The notes below the pieces were generated by a model, which had not been told where the DNA came from, searched no databases, and was given only the letters and a program-made list of their open reading frames with translations. A stretch of DNA of 64,000 nucleotides from Cryphonectria parasitica EP155. Its lineage: Eukaryota; Ascomycota; Sordariomycetes; Diaporthales; Cryphonectriaceae. Both the position numbers and the translations under genes were made by a program. The stretch spans positions 4,650,001 to 4,714,000 of the forward strand of contig NW_024468912.1 of the NCBI RefSeq assembly GCF_011745365.1, in the 5' to 3' direction. Positions 44,338 through 56,453 of the stretch are shown here, one piece after another (position 1 is the stretch's first letter; every line of letters starts with the position of its first letter).

Positions 44338-46655
44338 TCACTTTTCTGACCTCGGAAGTTCCCTGGAGGAGAGGTCATCCAAAGTGATTGGCCCAAAAGA
44401 GAGCGGTTCCAGCGACATGATTGACGTTGATGAACGGTCATTGCTGCCCGTGCTAGAAGACGATTCTCCAACTTCAAAGGACTTGATACTAGGTGAAAAC
44501 AGAGAGGGAACCTCGGCCCGCCCTTCCAGAACTTTGAGAAGCATGCCGTCCTCTGGGAGCTTGCGGTTTTTGCGATTCCGTAAGACCTCCTTCCCAGTCT
44601 CCGGATCTGCACGTGCTTGTATCAAATCTTTCACGATGGATATCCTCCTCTGGCGACCCTGTGTACCCGAGTACCGTTCGGCCTTTGACTCGATCGCAAC
44701 AGCTAGTGGACTCTGACTGTATCGACGAATTTTCGGATCAGCATGCGCCGAGAGCAGAAGCTTGACGATCTTTTCTTGGCCGGCACTGCAGGCCTTATAG
44801 AGAGGCGTCATCTTGTAGGTATCCTGCGCATCTATGTCCAGATCCCAATCGGTGGTGTTGATGGAGCTGACTGTGGCTCCACTAGGTCGGCGGAGGCGGT
44901 CGCCCAGAAGCAGCTTGGTCACTGTGGGCATCTGGCTTTTGTGGAGGGGAGTCTGGCCCTCAAGGTCGCAGGCCTGGACACTGGCCTTGTTCAGCAACAG
45001 AAGCTTGACGGCAGTCAAATTTGACGACCCGACAGCAAGAAGCAGCGGGGTCTCGCAATCTTCATTCGAGTTCTCAAGGGTGTCCGAGTTCTCAATCATC
45101 TGCTGGAGCACAATTTCGTCACAGCAAAGCTCCGCTGCTCTGTGCAAAGGCGAAGACTTGCCATCCTCATCCATGATATCAAAACGGCAGTCTTGACTCT
45201 TGTCAGCAAGCGGGATGCCCCTTTCCTCACACCATCGCACAGCTTGGGCGCATGTTGTCGTTTGCTGGTAGGGCTTGCCGGTGGCTATCTCCAGCTCCTT
45301 TTTGAACCCGTTGAGTTGTGAGATGGACACTGCCTGTTGGCGTGTATCGGCATGTTCTCTTCGAGCCCTGTAGAGTTCCAATAGATGTTCGCCAACTTCG
45401 GAGATTTTGGGTACGTCTTTGGGTTCCTCGTTATTGTAGGTAGTGAAAACCTCGTTGAGAATCTTCAATGCTGTTTCCAGCTCGCCTCTTTCCTTATAGA
45501 GCTGGGCCAATTTTCTCTGTACCCCTAGGTACTTATGTGTAGGTTGGGTTGGCGACAGTGGGTTCGAAGGCGAGTCTGGGAATATTGAATGCTGTTGTCT
45601 CGGATATGAGGAGCTGGCCAGGCTTTGCAATATCGCGATCGCTTCGGCCTTGCGGTCTTCCGTGTCGCATTGGATCAGGGTGTCGGCTAATTGGTTCTGC
45701 ATGTCATGGAACTTATCACTTTGTTTCCAAGTCTCACAGTCCACAGCCAATTGCTCTTGAATAACCATAGCCCGATGTTGAATGTCCACTGCACTTTCGT
45801 ATAGACTATAACTCATGAGGCGATCGAAAGCCACCCGATTCGCGTCCCATTCGCACTCCAGTTGGTCCCTTCTTAATGTCGCTGTTTCGGAGGAGAATGA
45901 ATTTGTGGGGTGCAGAGACGCCGATGTTGATGATGGCCTCGTCGTGGCCGGCGACTCATGAAGAACTACAGACGTAGCCGCAAGGTTGGCGAAAGATGCC
46001 ACCTCCTTTTTGAGTTGGAAAGCTTTCAGGTCATCTTCGGAAAGAGTCACAGTCGGGCTCAGGGGTTGGAGTCGTGCGGAGGCGTTGACTGCGGACGCGA
46101 TCTCACGTATGGTTGAGTCGACCTGGGTGACTTTTAACGCGACATGATCCAGCTTGTATCTTTTTAGGAAGACGATGCTGTTAGCTGAAGTACTCTGAAC
46201 AATGACCAAACCGCCATCACTTACAAATTCAGAGCCTGCAGAAGCAAAGAAAAGTCGTTTATGTATCCATCAATAAGATGAATCTTCTGCTTGATGCCCT
46301 GTTTTTCGACCCAGAGATTAAACGCCAACACTACCTTCTGAGCCGAACCTTTCGGTTTAGGCAGGTTTTCGGACAGGGCCTGCAGAGTAGCATAGCAGCT
46401 CTCTGTGAGTTTCTTGATGAGATGGAGGAGTTCCTCTTCTTTGGGAATGGTCATCGGTCGCCATTTGAGGTAATGTTCGATAGACTGGACATAGCTCTGT
46501 ATTCGACTGACTTTGTCTTCGAGATGGCTGATAGTTGAACGCGCTTCTTTGACCGCCTTGATGGACTCTTTCAACAACTTGAATCCCTGGCAAAGAGTCC
46601 CGGTGAGCTGCACGACGTTTACAATAACGCCAAACACATCTATAGGGGTGGCCAT
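44338..46655 (-). CDS. Helo-like N-terminal domain / ankyrin-repeat protein
   Basis: Exons 46655-46225 and 46177-44338, joined by a short 47-nt intron (gtaagt...aacag) that replaces an in-frame stop; 756 aa. The ATG at 46655 (caagATGGCC) was preferred to the one 33 codons upstream because the domain starts there: MATPIDVFGVIVNVVQLTG and CQGFKLLKESIKAVKEARST match fungal Helo-like/Fungal_N N-terminal domains of STAND-type and prion-like signalling proteins. A TPR-like middle follows (YLGVQRKLAQLYKERGELET), then four or five ankyrin repeats (about 490-690): SSPLHRAAELCCDEIVLQQM, TPLLLAVGSSNLTAVKLLLL, TPLYKACSAGQEKIVKLLLS. It ends in a Ser-rich tail. A role in signalling or self/non-self response is inference. 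The intron is near the lower size limit, so the join is less certain than the two halves. Confidence 0.75.
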
Positions 46656-48237
46656 CTTGGTAGACTGGACTGGCGAGCGAGGCCGGAAGCCATGGACATC
46701 ATGCTTGCTCCGTGTCTGTTTTCCAGTGTTTTTTTTTCGAAACGATGACAGCACACCTCCTCGCCTTGATCATGCGTTTGAAGGAAGCTCAGTAGCGCTC
46801 GAGGAAGCGCAGAAGCCCGTCAAGACAAGCCATTGAAGACTTGCGGAATATAGAGTCCAAGTCAGATCTTGTTGGCAGAAGGAAAGAGGGTCCTAAGTGT
46901 GGGGGAGGGTTTTGTGTGAACAATGATCAGGTAGGCCTAGGACACAGTTGCTTCCGGGCAACAGACAATGGAAAGAATGCTGTGCTTCGGCTTTATGTCC
47001 TGATACCGTTAATTACGTGGCAGACATCGCTCACGTCAGGCTTGCCTCTTGGGCCTGGGGACCGGTTGAGAGTAGGGCGCGTGGCGTCGAGGCAATGAAA
47101 TGCTGAGAGGGGGTCACACGACCTATAAGCCTGCGAGGATCCTTGTATTTGACATGGTTGTCGACATCCTTCAACCTTGAAACCACAGAGCCATCATTCA
47201 GCCTGCGGTATACCTTGAAGCAGACACTTTGTCTGCGTGAGAGATCGGTCAACTAATGATGACAGTAACTGGTGTTTCTTTAGGGGGAGGCCTATGAAGA
47301 TACAGGACATCCATTCCGTCTTCTCTCTCTTTTGTTGGGTGGCACACTGTCTTTGAGACATTCGTACAAGTATGACATGCTCCATCACAATCTGCTCATG
47401 CAGGTAGGGCTATCGATTGCCTTCTGAGCGAGGTTCACCTACACCATCTGGTGTTCATGCAAGTTTCTGTAAGGGCTGGGCGCAGTTCATATGACCTAAG
47501 CAGCCACAATGTTCCTCTGACCATCAGCATAAAAGGCCTACGGTCATGTTGGTTGTGACGCACCTGCAGATGCTGCTTCGGGGCTGAGTGATCTTGTAGT
47601 CTTCAGCTCAAAGAGATCTAGTTCAGGACTCTCCGGGACTCCGACCGTTTGAGACAAACGGTTCATTCTCTTTTCAACCCATTTCGATTACTGAATTATG
47701 TTATCTCAGTCAGCACATGCAATTTGCTTGCTGAATTTCCAGCTCAAGAACACCGTTTTCAAACCAACGTCTGAGGCTTGAAATTGTGAGTGTGGCGTCT
47801 AATTTGTAATTCTCATCGCCGTACAAGTGCGGCTGCTCGCTTAGGTAGTAATATTAAGACGCCCATTTCCTGCAGTGCTACCGAAGAGTGCGACATGCGC
47901 CCCGCTCAATAACGCTGAGGCTGTGAGTCCACACACAAACAGAGACCATCGTATGGAGAAAGCCTTACCATGATTATTTCATACATCCTTTTAGTGGCTG
48001 CAGCATATTTTCGAGTGATTGTAGCTGTGGGCTGATCCAGTACCCTCCCTTGCAGACGCAGAAAAGCCTCCTCGGAACATTTCAGTTCTTTCAATGCAGT
48101 CCAGCCCACGCTTTCTCCAATTACCGCAGAGTATAACATGCAGTTGTCGCTCTCTTTGCAGTGAAGATTACCTACTGTTGTAAAATCAGATCATTCAAAC
48201 TTTGATTGGATTGGCCTCTCAGTCTACGTAATACGCA
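46656..48237. other. Intergenic, no gene recognised
   Basis: 1.6 kb between divergent genes. The minus-strand frames at 47031-47252 and 47906-48139 have a slight protein-like look but no motif or homology that I can support. Confidence 0.45.
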
Positions 48238-50959
48238 ATGGCCGAACACTCATCACAGCTCCGGAGGCGCGAAGTCCATCTAGAACAACGTAATTTCAAT
48301 GATCGAGCAATCATAGAAGGACCCCTAGGTAGGCTATTTCTGGGCATGCTGGACTCTGGTCGACCTTTCACGAACGCTCTTTGCTCAATGCCGCTAATGC
48401 ATAAGTCTCTCCAGCTCACCTTAGTGACAAGGAACTACAGAAGGATGTCAAGGAGTTCTCAAGGCATCTTCCGGGCATCGAGTACGAACAGGTCCTCCGG
48501 GCAGCTAGGGTAGCCAAGAACATCCGTACCTACGATGAGGTCGCAAAGAACATGGCCACAGAGACCAACCTGCTCGTGGCGCTGAATACAGACGAGAAAC
48601 AAGGCCTCGTCTCAGAACAACAGAACCTACGTGGTCAATTCCGACAAATCTTTCCCGTCGCTTTGACAGTCGGATGCGCTGCTTTCTTGCAAGGTCATGT
48701 TCAGGCATCCATCAACTGCTCGTCATTATATGCAAAGCTGCTGCTGTCCGGAGACACGCCTGACCTGCAGCACTGGCTCCAGTTTGGGGAGCTCAGCCCC
48801 CTGCAGCAATGGAAACTGGGTGCTATGAACGCCATGCCTTTCTTTGCGGCAGCGGTCATTGGCACACCTTCTGCTCTTTTGTTCAACTACTGGATCGGTC
48901 GCAGGGGCGCTATCACCGTTGCAGCCTCGTTGATTCTCGCCAGCTCCCTAGGCTCGGTATGGACAACAACTTGGTGGCAACTCTTGTGCGTCAGGATTGT
49001 CAACGGTTTCGGTGAGTTGATTCCAATGAGACCGAGCTCGTGAGAACAGATCCTCTGATAGCTAAATCTGGTGATAAGCCATGGGAATTAAAGCCGTCAG
49101 TGCACCCATTCTAGCAAGCGAAATTGCGTCTACTCAGTGGCGAGGCTCGTCCATTCTAATGTGGCAACTATGGTGAGACTACTCACTAGTCGTTCGTTTC
49201 TCTTGGAACTTCTGAGAACTGACCTCAGTTCCAGGGTCGCTTTTGGCATCGCAACGGGTTCCGTGTTCAATTTGGCAATTGCCAACTGGTGTAATGCACT
49301 GGGCGCAAGCGCGCTGCCAGAGAATCAACGAAACGCATTGAGACAAATCCTTGGCGCACCCTTTGTGCCGTCAATAATACTCTTGGTCGCTCTGTGCTGG
49401 TGCATAGAGAGCCCTCGGTACTACATGCTACCAAACACACCACGCTTCAACGTTCTTCGGGCATACGAGATCCTACTGAGTGCCAGAGAAACCCAGGTGA
49501 GAGCAGCTACGGATTAAGCAATTACCTACCATGACAAAAGCTCACAAGGCGGTGTGGCCACAGCTCCAAGCCCTCAGAGACCTTTACTTGATCCACAAAT
49601 CTGTGGAGTTGGACGAATATCAATTCAGCCCGCCTGCGCATCAGGTTGAGTTGCGTGAGCACACCAACACGAGGACTGCTCGGGACATAGAGATTGGCAG
49701 GACTTTCGCCTCTAGTGTCAGGGATTACCAGCCCAGAGCTGCGAAACCAGGCCTCACTTATGCGAGCAATTTAACGTCGGGTTTCTACCATTCGCTCCGA
49801 CAATACTGGTCCCTATTTACCGTTGGGAAATTGCAAAATGCTGTGCTCAGTACCTGCGTGGTAGCTTTGGCACAGCAACTGTGTGGCAGTAAGTAACTAT
49901 ATGGTGCTTTTGGTATCTCCACTTAGTTAGAAACGGGCAAAGCTAATTCAAGGGATAACAGTCAACGTCTTTGCATTCTACTCGAGTGAGTATCTTGATT
50001 ACCAGGCGTAATCAAGTAGACCACCGACTGACATCTTCTCAGACACTTTCTTCGTGACGAGGAGTAACACACAGCCTACTGACCCGGCCCGCTATGAGAT
50101 TGCCATGGGCCTCAGTGCTGGATTTGGTATGTTGACTCGATATTCTCTGCCATTTTCTACTGCCTCAGAGCTGACAAGTACAGGGGCCATCAACTTCCTA
50201 TTTGGACTGCTGGCGATCAAACGCATCGATACTTGGGGTCGGCGCAAGTTGATGCTCATCACATTGCCACTGATGAGCATTTTCTTAGCAGCTGCGGCGT
50301 TGACATTTGTCAATTGGAACTCAAGTCATCTGCCAGCACTCGTCGTACTGATTTATTGTAAGTTCTAGCACGCGGAATGCTTCTTGGGAGTCGTTCAGTT
50401 AATCAATACAATCTTCGATGGCAGTGTTTGCGGCAGTGTATTCGCCGAGCTTAGGCCCGATTCCCTTCACGCTGGCATCCGAGAGTTTCCCCCTTGCTCA
50501 GCGAGAGGCAGTAAGTTCTCTTTCGATAGCCGCCACTTTACGCCCTGAAAAGTGTTGGGACATACTGATGTTGAGACCTCACAGGGGTGTGCGGTAGCTA
50601 TTTCAGTCAACCTTTTCTTCGCTGGAGTCCTTACCCTGTGCTATCCCGCACTCGATACTGTGGCAAACCACTGGGGCGGGCTTGTGCTCTTCTCAGGGCT
50701 GAATATGGTGGCGTTTGTACTGGTGTTTCTGTTGGTGGAGGAGACGAAAGGCTTCAGCCTGGAGGATTTGAGTGTGGTATTTGCAGTGCCCAAGATCAAA
50801 TTGGTCAAGTTTCAGTTGGGCTATTTGGGGTACTTATGGCGAAAGTATGCACTCAGGTCCAAGGAGGATGAGCCTGAGTTCTATACCTTTGCATTTATGG
50901 AGAGTATGAACGTTGAAAACCTGGACGAGGATTCTGATGATTTCAATGAAGAGCTATAG
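48238..50959 (+). CDS. MFS sugar/polyol (inositol-type) transporter, ten exons
   Basis: Exons: 48238-48328, 48415-49011, 49079-49172, 49235-49496, 49549-49888, 49962-49985, 50043-50126, 50184-50357, 50425-50510 and 50585-50959; all phases agree; 708 aa. A hydrophilic N-terminus (AHLSDKELQKDVKEFSRHLP) precedes helix 1 (FPVALTVGCAAFLQGHVQAS). Sugar-porter marks: NYWIGRRGAIT, VRIVNGFGMGIKAVSAPILA, ASEIASTQWRGSSILMWQLW, CIESPRYYM (PESPR-like), ALAQQLCGINVFAFYS (the QQxxGIN helix-7 signature), KRIDTWGRRKL, and FLLVEETKGFSLEDL (PETKG-like). Many relatives carry myo-inositol or other polyols at the plasma membrane. Exon 6 is only 24 nt. The intron after exon 4 (49497-49548, 52 nt) is the weakest call; another acceptor is possible. 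Confidence 0.85.
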
Positions 50960-52820
50960 AAGAGTAGGAGACAGGAGGACACTTTCACGCAGTGTCCAAT
51001 AAGTTCCATTAAACTCCATTGGTTTGTTGAACACTAGAAAAAGTACAAAACAAAGAAATTGTTGAGCATAGGACTTTCTGTGCGACTGGCACCACGGCCG
51101 TGCACAGCCCTGCTGGCTAGGCAACAGCCACTCTGCCAGGTCGCTATTCGTTCTTGCTTCCCCTCTTTTATTTTGTTCAGCAACACGCAATAGAGCCTGT
51201 GAAGGCCCCTCGCATACTTTCGGTACTAGCGAAACAGGCGCAATTAAACTTGATATATAAGAGTAAGAATCATTTCTATTTTTGCAACCACCCTCGCAAC
51301 TATCAGATATATCGATTACTGTAGGGACTCTTCTTGTACTCTGAGGACTTTCTACTTGTTCAGATATTGCCAAATTGATCAAACTTCTGTCCCCCTCCTA
51401 GATACTTCAAAACCTCCAAATTCATACACAGATAATTCCCATATTCTTTGTTACATATTCATTTGGTCAATGAATTACTCTCTTGACTATTTTATCGATG
51501 CTGAAGCCATACATGTTGAATTTGTCACTCATCTTGAGGACAAGAGGCTGATCGGCACTGCTACAGCTGTAGAGTGCGAGTCCTCACAATATGCCCGTTC
51601 TCATTCGGGATGCCTCCCTACACCACCTTGGCCTGCAGTACTGTATGTTTGGGATACGGAGCGATCAGGTTTAGTACTACTATGTACTATAAAGCTGGCT
51701 AGCAATCATGGCTGGTTGATCAAAGTGCGCTGAAGAGAGAAGAAAGGAAGAAAAGGAGGCGAAAAGGCTCTGGCCATAGAAATTCTTCATGCGGGCTAAC
51801 TACCATGGGCCAGTACTAGTGAATTACTGGCACTCGTATAAAATGTCCCGTCCTGACCTGAATCCTCCCCGCCGCAGCTGTCTTGTGTGCTGACTCGTGC
51901 ACGGCTTGCCTAGGGTGTCGTATCCCGAACATTTGGCATGGCACCATCAGTGAGCCCATGTTTCCACTGGTAAGATCTAAGGTTGCATTGGTACGAAGAC
52001 TACAAGGCTGCGACTCGACATCTTCTTTCAAACAGCAGCTGAGCTTCGCCCCCACTCTGTCATCCTTTTACTAAACAAAATGGAGTACGTCGATTCAGGA
52101 TGCCACTAAGAGGCGGTATATCCGTGGCGCGTGTGCGGGCAGCCGTTGTCGTTGGGGATCAGGCTGGCTAGGGGAGGAGGGAGGCCGGCAGCCAATGACG
52201 ATGCTATACTCTTTGTTTCAACAGTCGGCCCCTGTACAAGGACCAATGGTTTCGTCGGAGGGAAATTAAGAAGTTGCTCGTTGCAGCTGGCCTGCCACGT
52301 CAAAGCCCATAATAGAACTCCGCGCACGAGTTTAAGTTTGTAGGGCTGGATTACGGAGCAAGGCCTGTACTTATACGAGCAGCGGACAGGGCCATGTACT
52401 TAGATTCATAGAGAACGTGCACTATCATGATGATATTGTTGACCGTCTTTCCACCTGGGTTGCGAGGCAATCGCAGAGAGTGTTAGCCCGGCATCATAGT
52501 TTAATTGCCTGTGGATTGTATCTCGAGGCATGATATAAAGGAGGAAGGATGGTCTCGTCTTGATAGAGACTCTCCTCTTCCATCATCTCATTTTTGTATA
52601 ATGCAGCAGGAGCAGATTCGCTCCTCTCAGTTTATATCACCTCTCCTATTGAATTCGTTTCTTGACCCCATATTAAGAGACTTTCGCCGTCTCATCACCA
52701 TCCTCACTAACGAGTGGACATCTTGCCTGACCCGCTGCACAATTTCTTGCTCAACCCTCATCAAACCTGACTTGAGGCCCCTTATCATACTTCCTCTGGT
52801 AATCAATAATCACCTTCAAG
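50960..52820. other. Intergenic, no gene recognised
   Basis: 1.86 kb. AT-rich around 51240-51500. The short frames (50954-51382 minus, 51356-51733 plus, 52505-52894 plus) show no domain or conserved pattern. The last 300 bp are probably promoter and leader of the next gene. Confidence 0.45.
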
Positions 52821-53781
52821 ATGTCAGGACCACTTCAAGAGTATGTTCATTGTCTCCCATGTTGTATCCCTCCCCATCCCAAGCAAGCCCTTGATTTCTG
52901 CCTCTTCCTCTCCTGCTCTCTTTTCTTATCATCCCTCCTTTTCCTCTTTTCCTCCTCCCTGTATCTTTTTTCCTCTGTACCGATTCTCTCCCACTTTCTC
53001 CCACCTGGCCCCACTTTCTGCCACTTCCTGCCACTTCCTCCCACTTCTCTCCCACTTCTCTTTCTTGTCCTCCTTCCCTCCCTTCTGTCCTCATTATATA
53101 AATGGAAGCTGTCCATGAGATAGTCTACCATGACCACCTCTCTCCCCTCTCCCAAGAACAAAAGCCACTCTATCAATACAGCCTCGCAACAACCTACCTC
53201 TCTTCAAGGAACCTCTTCCCTGCCTTAATAAAGCTGACCTGGCCCCCCAAACCAGTAACAAGCACAACTCGTCCACACAACCCGTCCATACCCCCCTTCA
53301 GGACCAGCCGGCTGCTGGGTACTCCCTCCAGTACCACGACTACCAGCCAGCGGCTGCCGACAGCGGTCTTCTCGCCGTGCCTCATCCCGACGGCGAAGTG
53401 TCCCGCGGCAGGGTGCAGGCCAACATGGCCCTCATCGACCACCAGATCCACGAGAACGTCGCAACAGAGCCTCGCCGTATTGATCACAGTGGCGCGGGAG
53501 GCACATCTTCATCTCACAAACCGGCTCGGGCCAAGAAAGGCCACAAAAAGGAAAGACGACAGCCGGAGAGCTTGCTGGGAGTGGGCATGTGGCCATCAGG
53601 ACCCGAGGGAGGCATGTCTGAACCTCCACAGGACATGATGGGCGGCCTCGACGTCCTCAGCCAAGAGTATCAGCAGCAGCACTGGACTCCTGTGGCCCAG
53701 GTCGATGAGGAGACTGCACGTCGGATGATGCAGGAAAACATCGAAAGAGACATCTTCGGGGTCGGGTCGCACTTTGAATAA
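52821..53781 (+). CDS. Hypothetical protein of unknown function; gene model uncertain
   Basis: The 3' exon is the firm part: the frame ending at 53781 reads NMALIDHQIHENVATEPRRI, KPARAKKGHKKERRQPESLL and VDEETARRMMQENIERDIFG, hydrophilic and protein-like. A start at 52821 (aagATGTCAGGACC, coding MSGPLQ) with exon 52821-52840, a 316-nt intron (gtatgt...cccaag) and exon 53157-53781 gives an uninterrupted 214-aa protein. An acceptor at 53255 would give 181 aa. The intron would be unusually long and contains a pyrimidine tract plus a TATATAAA at 53095-53102, so this may instead be promoter sequence with a different first exon. No signal peptide or membrane segment. Family not recognised. Confidence 0.45.
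52860..53095. repeat. Long pyrimidine-rich tract with short tandem repeats
   Basis: The plus strand is almost purely C/T for about 235 bp, with degenerate repeats of a unit like TCCCACTTC between about 52990 and 53062. It lies in the proposed intron, or promoter, of the hypothetical gene. Confidence 0.75.
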
Positions 53782-54336
53782 TAGGCTGCGATTGCGTTGT
53801 ATGTGAGATGGTTGCAGCTCCAAGACCACAGCCTTATTGATACTGACGCATATTGATACTGAACGATGAGTAAAGCGAGTTTGCATTGGTCTAGCCGACA
53901 TGCAACAGCTGACCAGTCTGCGCCATTCATGTAATGCGCGGTATATGAACGAGGCTCATGAGTCTCGCTCTGCAAAAACGGGGAACTGGATTGTTTTGGT
54001 GTTGGGGATTTTGGGCAAAGGGGTAAGGAATACACGAAAGGACCCGGGAAATAGATTTGGAGTTGAGCGAAGTAAACGGGGAACGAGACATAAATTGGTT
54101 TTTGGTTGGTTTTTTGGGGGGGTTTTTTTTTAAAAAAAAAAAAAAAAAAAGAGAGAAAGAAAAAGAGCTGGGAACCACATAGAATATCTGCTATCTAGCA
54201 TTATACAATACCATGACCTTTCATTTGTACAAAAAACAAAACCTTGGAGAAAAAGAAACCCACCGACGCCGAGCTATGCAACTAGTCATTAAATTCGTAA
54301 AGTAGTAAACACCTGCCCACGGGCAATCGATCGTCC
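53782..54336. other. Intergenic, convergent 3' ends, homopolymer cluster
   Basis: Contains adjoining homopolymers at about 54108-54150 (T6, G7, T9 then about 19 A). No gene seen. Homopolymer lengths may be unreliable. Confidence 0.5.
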
Positions 54337-55749
54337 TCACTGCCCCGTCTCGGCGAGCGTAAGAACATAGGGGAGCTCACCCGCCCCGACCGCCTCGCTG
54401 AGACGGATGATGGAGCCGCCCGAGCCTGCAGAACGGAGGCTTGCGCTCGAGCTCGACCCCGAGATACCACCAGCTACGTAAGGGTGGCGTGTCTGGGCGA
54501 AACTGTTCAGGCTCGAGTTCGATACAGACACTGGCGACACTGCCGTCCTCCTGCTCTTGGGCGTCGTCGGAGCGGTGCGATACGTCCCCGCCCAGGTGCC
54601 CTGCGAGGAGTGCCGGACAGTCATGTCCGGCCGTCGGCGGATCTGTGAAGCGCCGCTAGGCGAGCTGCTAGATGTGGAGGCCGTAGCGTGTGAGGCGTTG
54701 CTCTGCTGGCGGCGAAGAGAGGGTTGACTGATCCGGCTGCGTGGCGTGCTGGGGCTCTCGCGGGGTGCATCGTTGTCGATGTCGCTCTCAGACGACACAA
54801 CGTCGTCATTTGCGCCGTTGAGAGCCCGCAGCGTCTCTGGGTCGAGCGGTTCCATGGTGCGCAAGATCTCGGCGAAGAGGTGCATCAGTTCTCGGAACCG
54901 AGTGTTCGAGATGGGCCGTGTTGAGTACCGCGCGTAGTCGTAAGACGACAAAAAATCTGCCGTCGCTCGTGAGGGTGCTAAAACGCCCAGCTCCGCTAAT
55001 TGCGCCAGGTACTGCCGCAGAGGCAAGTTTTCGGGCCTCTGCAGCAAAGCGATGGCCTCCGGATCCAAAACAGGCTGTGCAGGCTCCGACTCGGGAGCCA
55101 GAGGTGCCAGAGTCAGGGCCTTAGCCTCGATCAGATTCGGCAGCTCTGAGATAACGGTGCTGTACTGTAGATTCGGCAGATCCGGAGAGTTTGGCGACGC
55201 CCATCCGTAATGTTCAATCTCGCCCCACACAGCCTTATGTGGCGGCAAGGTGATGCCCATCCTCTCCTCTGCAGTAGGCGCCTTCTTCATCCTAAAGATC
55301 TTGAACGTCCTCGCCCGTCCCTGCATATCAGGATTTTTCTCCCCATCGCCATCCACCCTCTCTTCCTGCGTATCCGCTGTGGCCAGTCTCGCGCCCCCAA
55401 CCCGCGGCTTGCTCTCGTAGGCGATCGCGGCGCTCCTGCTCAGACCTGCGACGATCATCTTTCGGACGCTCTTGCGCACCTCGCCCTTCTCGATCGGGAT
55501 ATAGTGCTTTGGAATATTTGCGAGCGTCGTGCGCATGACGTACAGCCGAAAGAAGTAGATACAGACGACCGAGACGAGAGCGACCGACAAGCAGATGATG
55601 ATGATGAGGATGTCAAGGCGCTGGCCGTTGCGATAGGACTGACGAATGACGTCGGCGGGAGTGACGCAGAGAAGAAGGAGCAGGATCAGCGAGAGGAAAT
55701 AGTAGAGGGAGTGGTAGATGATGCGCCAGAGAAGATGGAGGCGCGACAT
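54337..55749 (-). CDS. DLT1: Defect-at-low-temperature protein, DLT1-like
   Basis: Single exon, 470 aa, from the ATG at 55749 (five codons inside a TTG-initiated frame). Two N-terminal membrane helices (YYFLSLILLLLLCVTPADVI and ILIIIICLSVALVSVVCIYF) are followed by the conserved cytosolic segment RTTLANIPKHYIPIEKGEVR, KSVRKMIVAGLSRSAAIAYE and WGEIEHYGWASPNSPDLPNL, as in yeast Dlt1. A long Ser/Thr-rich tail with many Pro/Ser repeats is presumably disordered. The yeast protein is needed for growth in the cold; its molecular role is not established. The N-terminal two-helix plus HYIPIEK block is what identifies it. Confidence 0.85.
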   Translation of the reverse strand: MSRLHLLWRIIYHSLYYFLSLILLLLLCVTPADVIRQSYRNGQRLDILIIIICLSVALVSVVCIYFFRLYVMRTTLANIPKHYIPIEKGEVRKSVRKMIVAGLSRSAAIAYESKPRVGGARLATADTQEERVDGDGEKNPDMQGRARTFKIFRMKKAPTAEERMGITLPPHKAVWGEIEHYGWASPNSPDLPNLQYSTVISELPNLIEAKALTLAPLAPESEPAQPVLDPEAIALLQRPENLPLRQYLAQLAELGVLAPSRATADFLSSYDYARYSTRPISNTRFRELMHLFAEILRTMEPLDPETLRALNGANDDVVSSESDIDNDAPRESPSTPRSRISQPSLRRQQSNASHATASTSSSSPSGASQIRRRPDMTVRHSSQGTWAGTYRTAPTTPKSRRTAVSPVSVSNSSLNSFAQTRHPYVAGGISGSSSSASLRSAGSGGSIIRLSEAVGAGELPYVLTLAETGQ

Positions 55750-56453
55750 CGTGGTGGTTGACAAGCCAGATCTGTGGCGAATGGAGAAGCGGGTATAGCC
55801 GCGAGGCCTGTGGTATTTATTTGTTCAGTGCTGTATCATCTACTAAGCGAGAGTGCTGTTTCTCGTGAGCAATTCGTCTCGATGGCCGACTGCCGCGCTG
55901 TCGACGAGGACGAGAAAGATGTCGGTATCATGATGGTAGGCCTGCTGGTGCACCGTTGCCCCTGAGCGTGCTGGCAGACATCGAGGCTGAATTAGGGCTG
56001 TCGAGTGCGGCCGAGCAGCTATTGCTGGGAGAGGAGAAGAGAGGGAATGTCTTTAGGTAAGACGTAAGAAGGGAAGAAAAGAGGCGAATGAGGTAAGGCA
56101 AGGCAAAAGGGAAGGCGCGCCAAAATGAAGTGTGCAGCCGAGCCCCACAGCCAATTAAACGTCATCGCATCCGGGCCCCCCTTTCATAACTTCAACCAGT
56201 TGTACGTGAACTTGTAATACAGAAGGCATGAACCATTCCATTCATTGCACAGCAAAACAGGCAGAATTCATCCTTTGAGTCTCAGTATGCAATGATGATG
56301 CATTACAGAAATGCTTGGATTGATTTTTCTTCTCTCTGGTTCTATCATATTGAGCAACATGCTCGGGTATAATCACATAATCATGTCGAAATGTTGTGAA
56401 CCGTCCTTTTTAAGTTTATCTCACGCTCTCACGACTGCCAGCCAACCTTTTCA
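55750..56453. other. Intergenic: DLT1 promoter and NDC1 3' flank
   Basis: 704 bp between the DLT1 start and the NDC1 stop. No convincing gene. Includes a purine-rich stretch at about 56025-56120. Confidence 0.5.

Noticed and set aside
47031..48139. Two minus-strand frames of 73 and 77 codons
   Set aside because: Slightly protein-like, but no motif, no neighbouring exon and no support for a start.
53102..53638. 178-codon frame overlapping the hypothetical gene
   Set aside because: Pro/Ser/Thr/Arg shadow composition; the frame ending at 53781 looks much more protein-like.
54108..54150. Adjoining G, T and A homopolymers as a structured element
   Set aside because: Low-complexity 3' flank; lengths may be sequencing artefacts.
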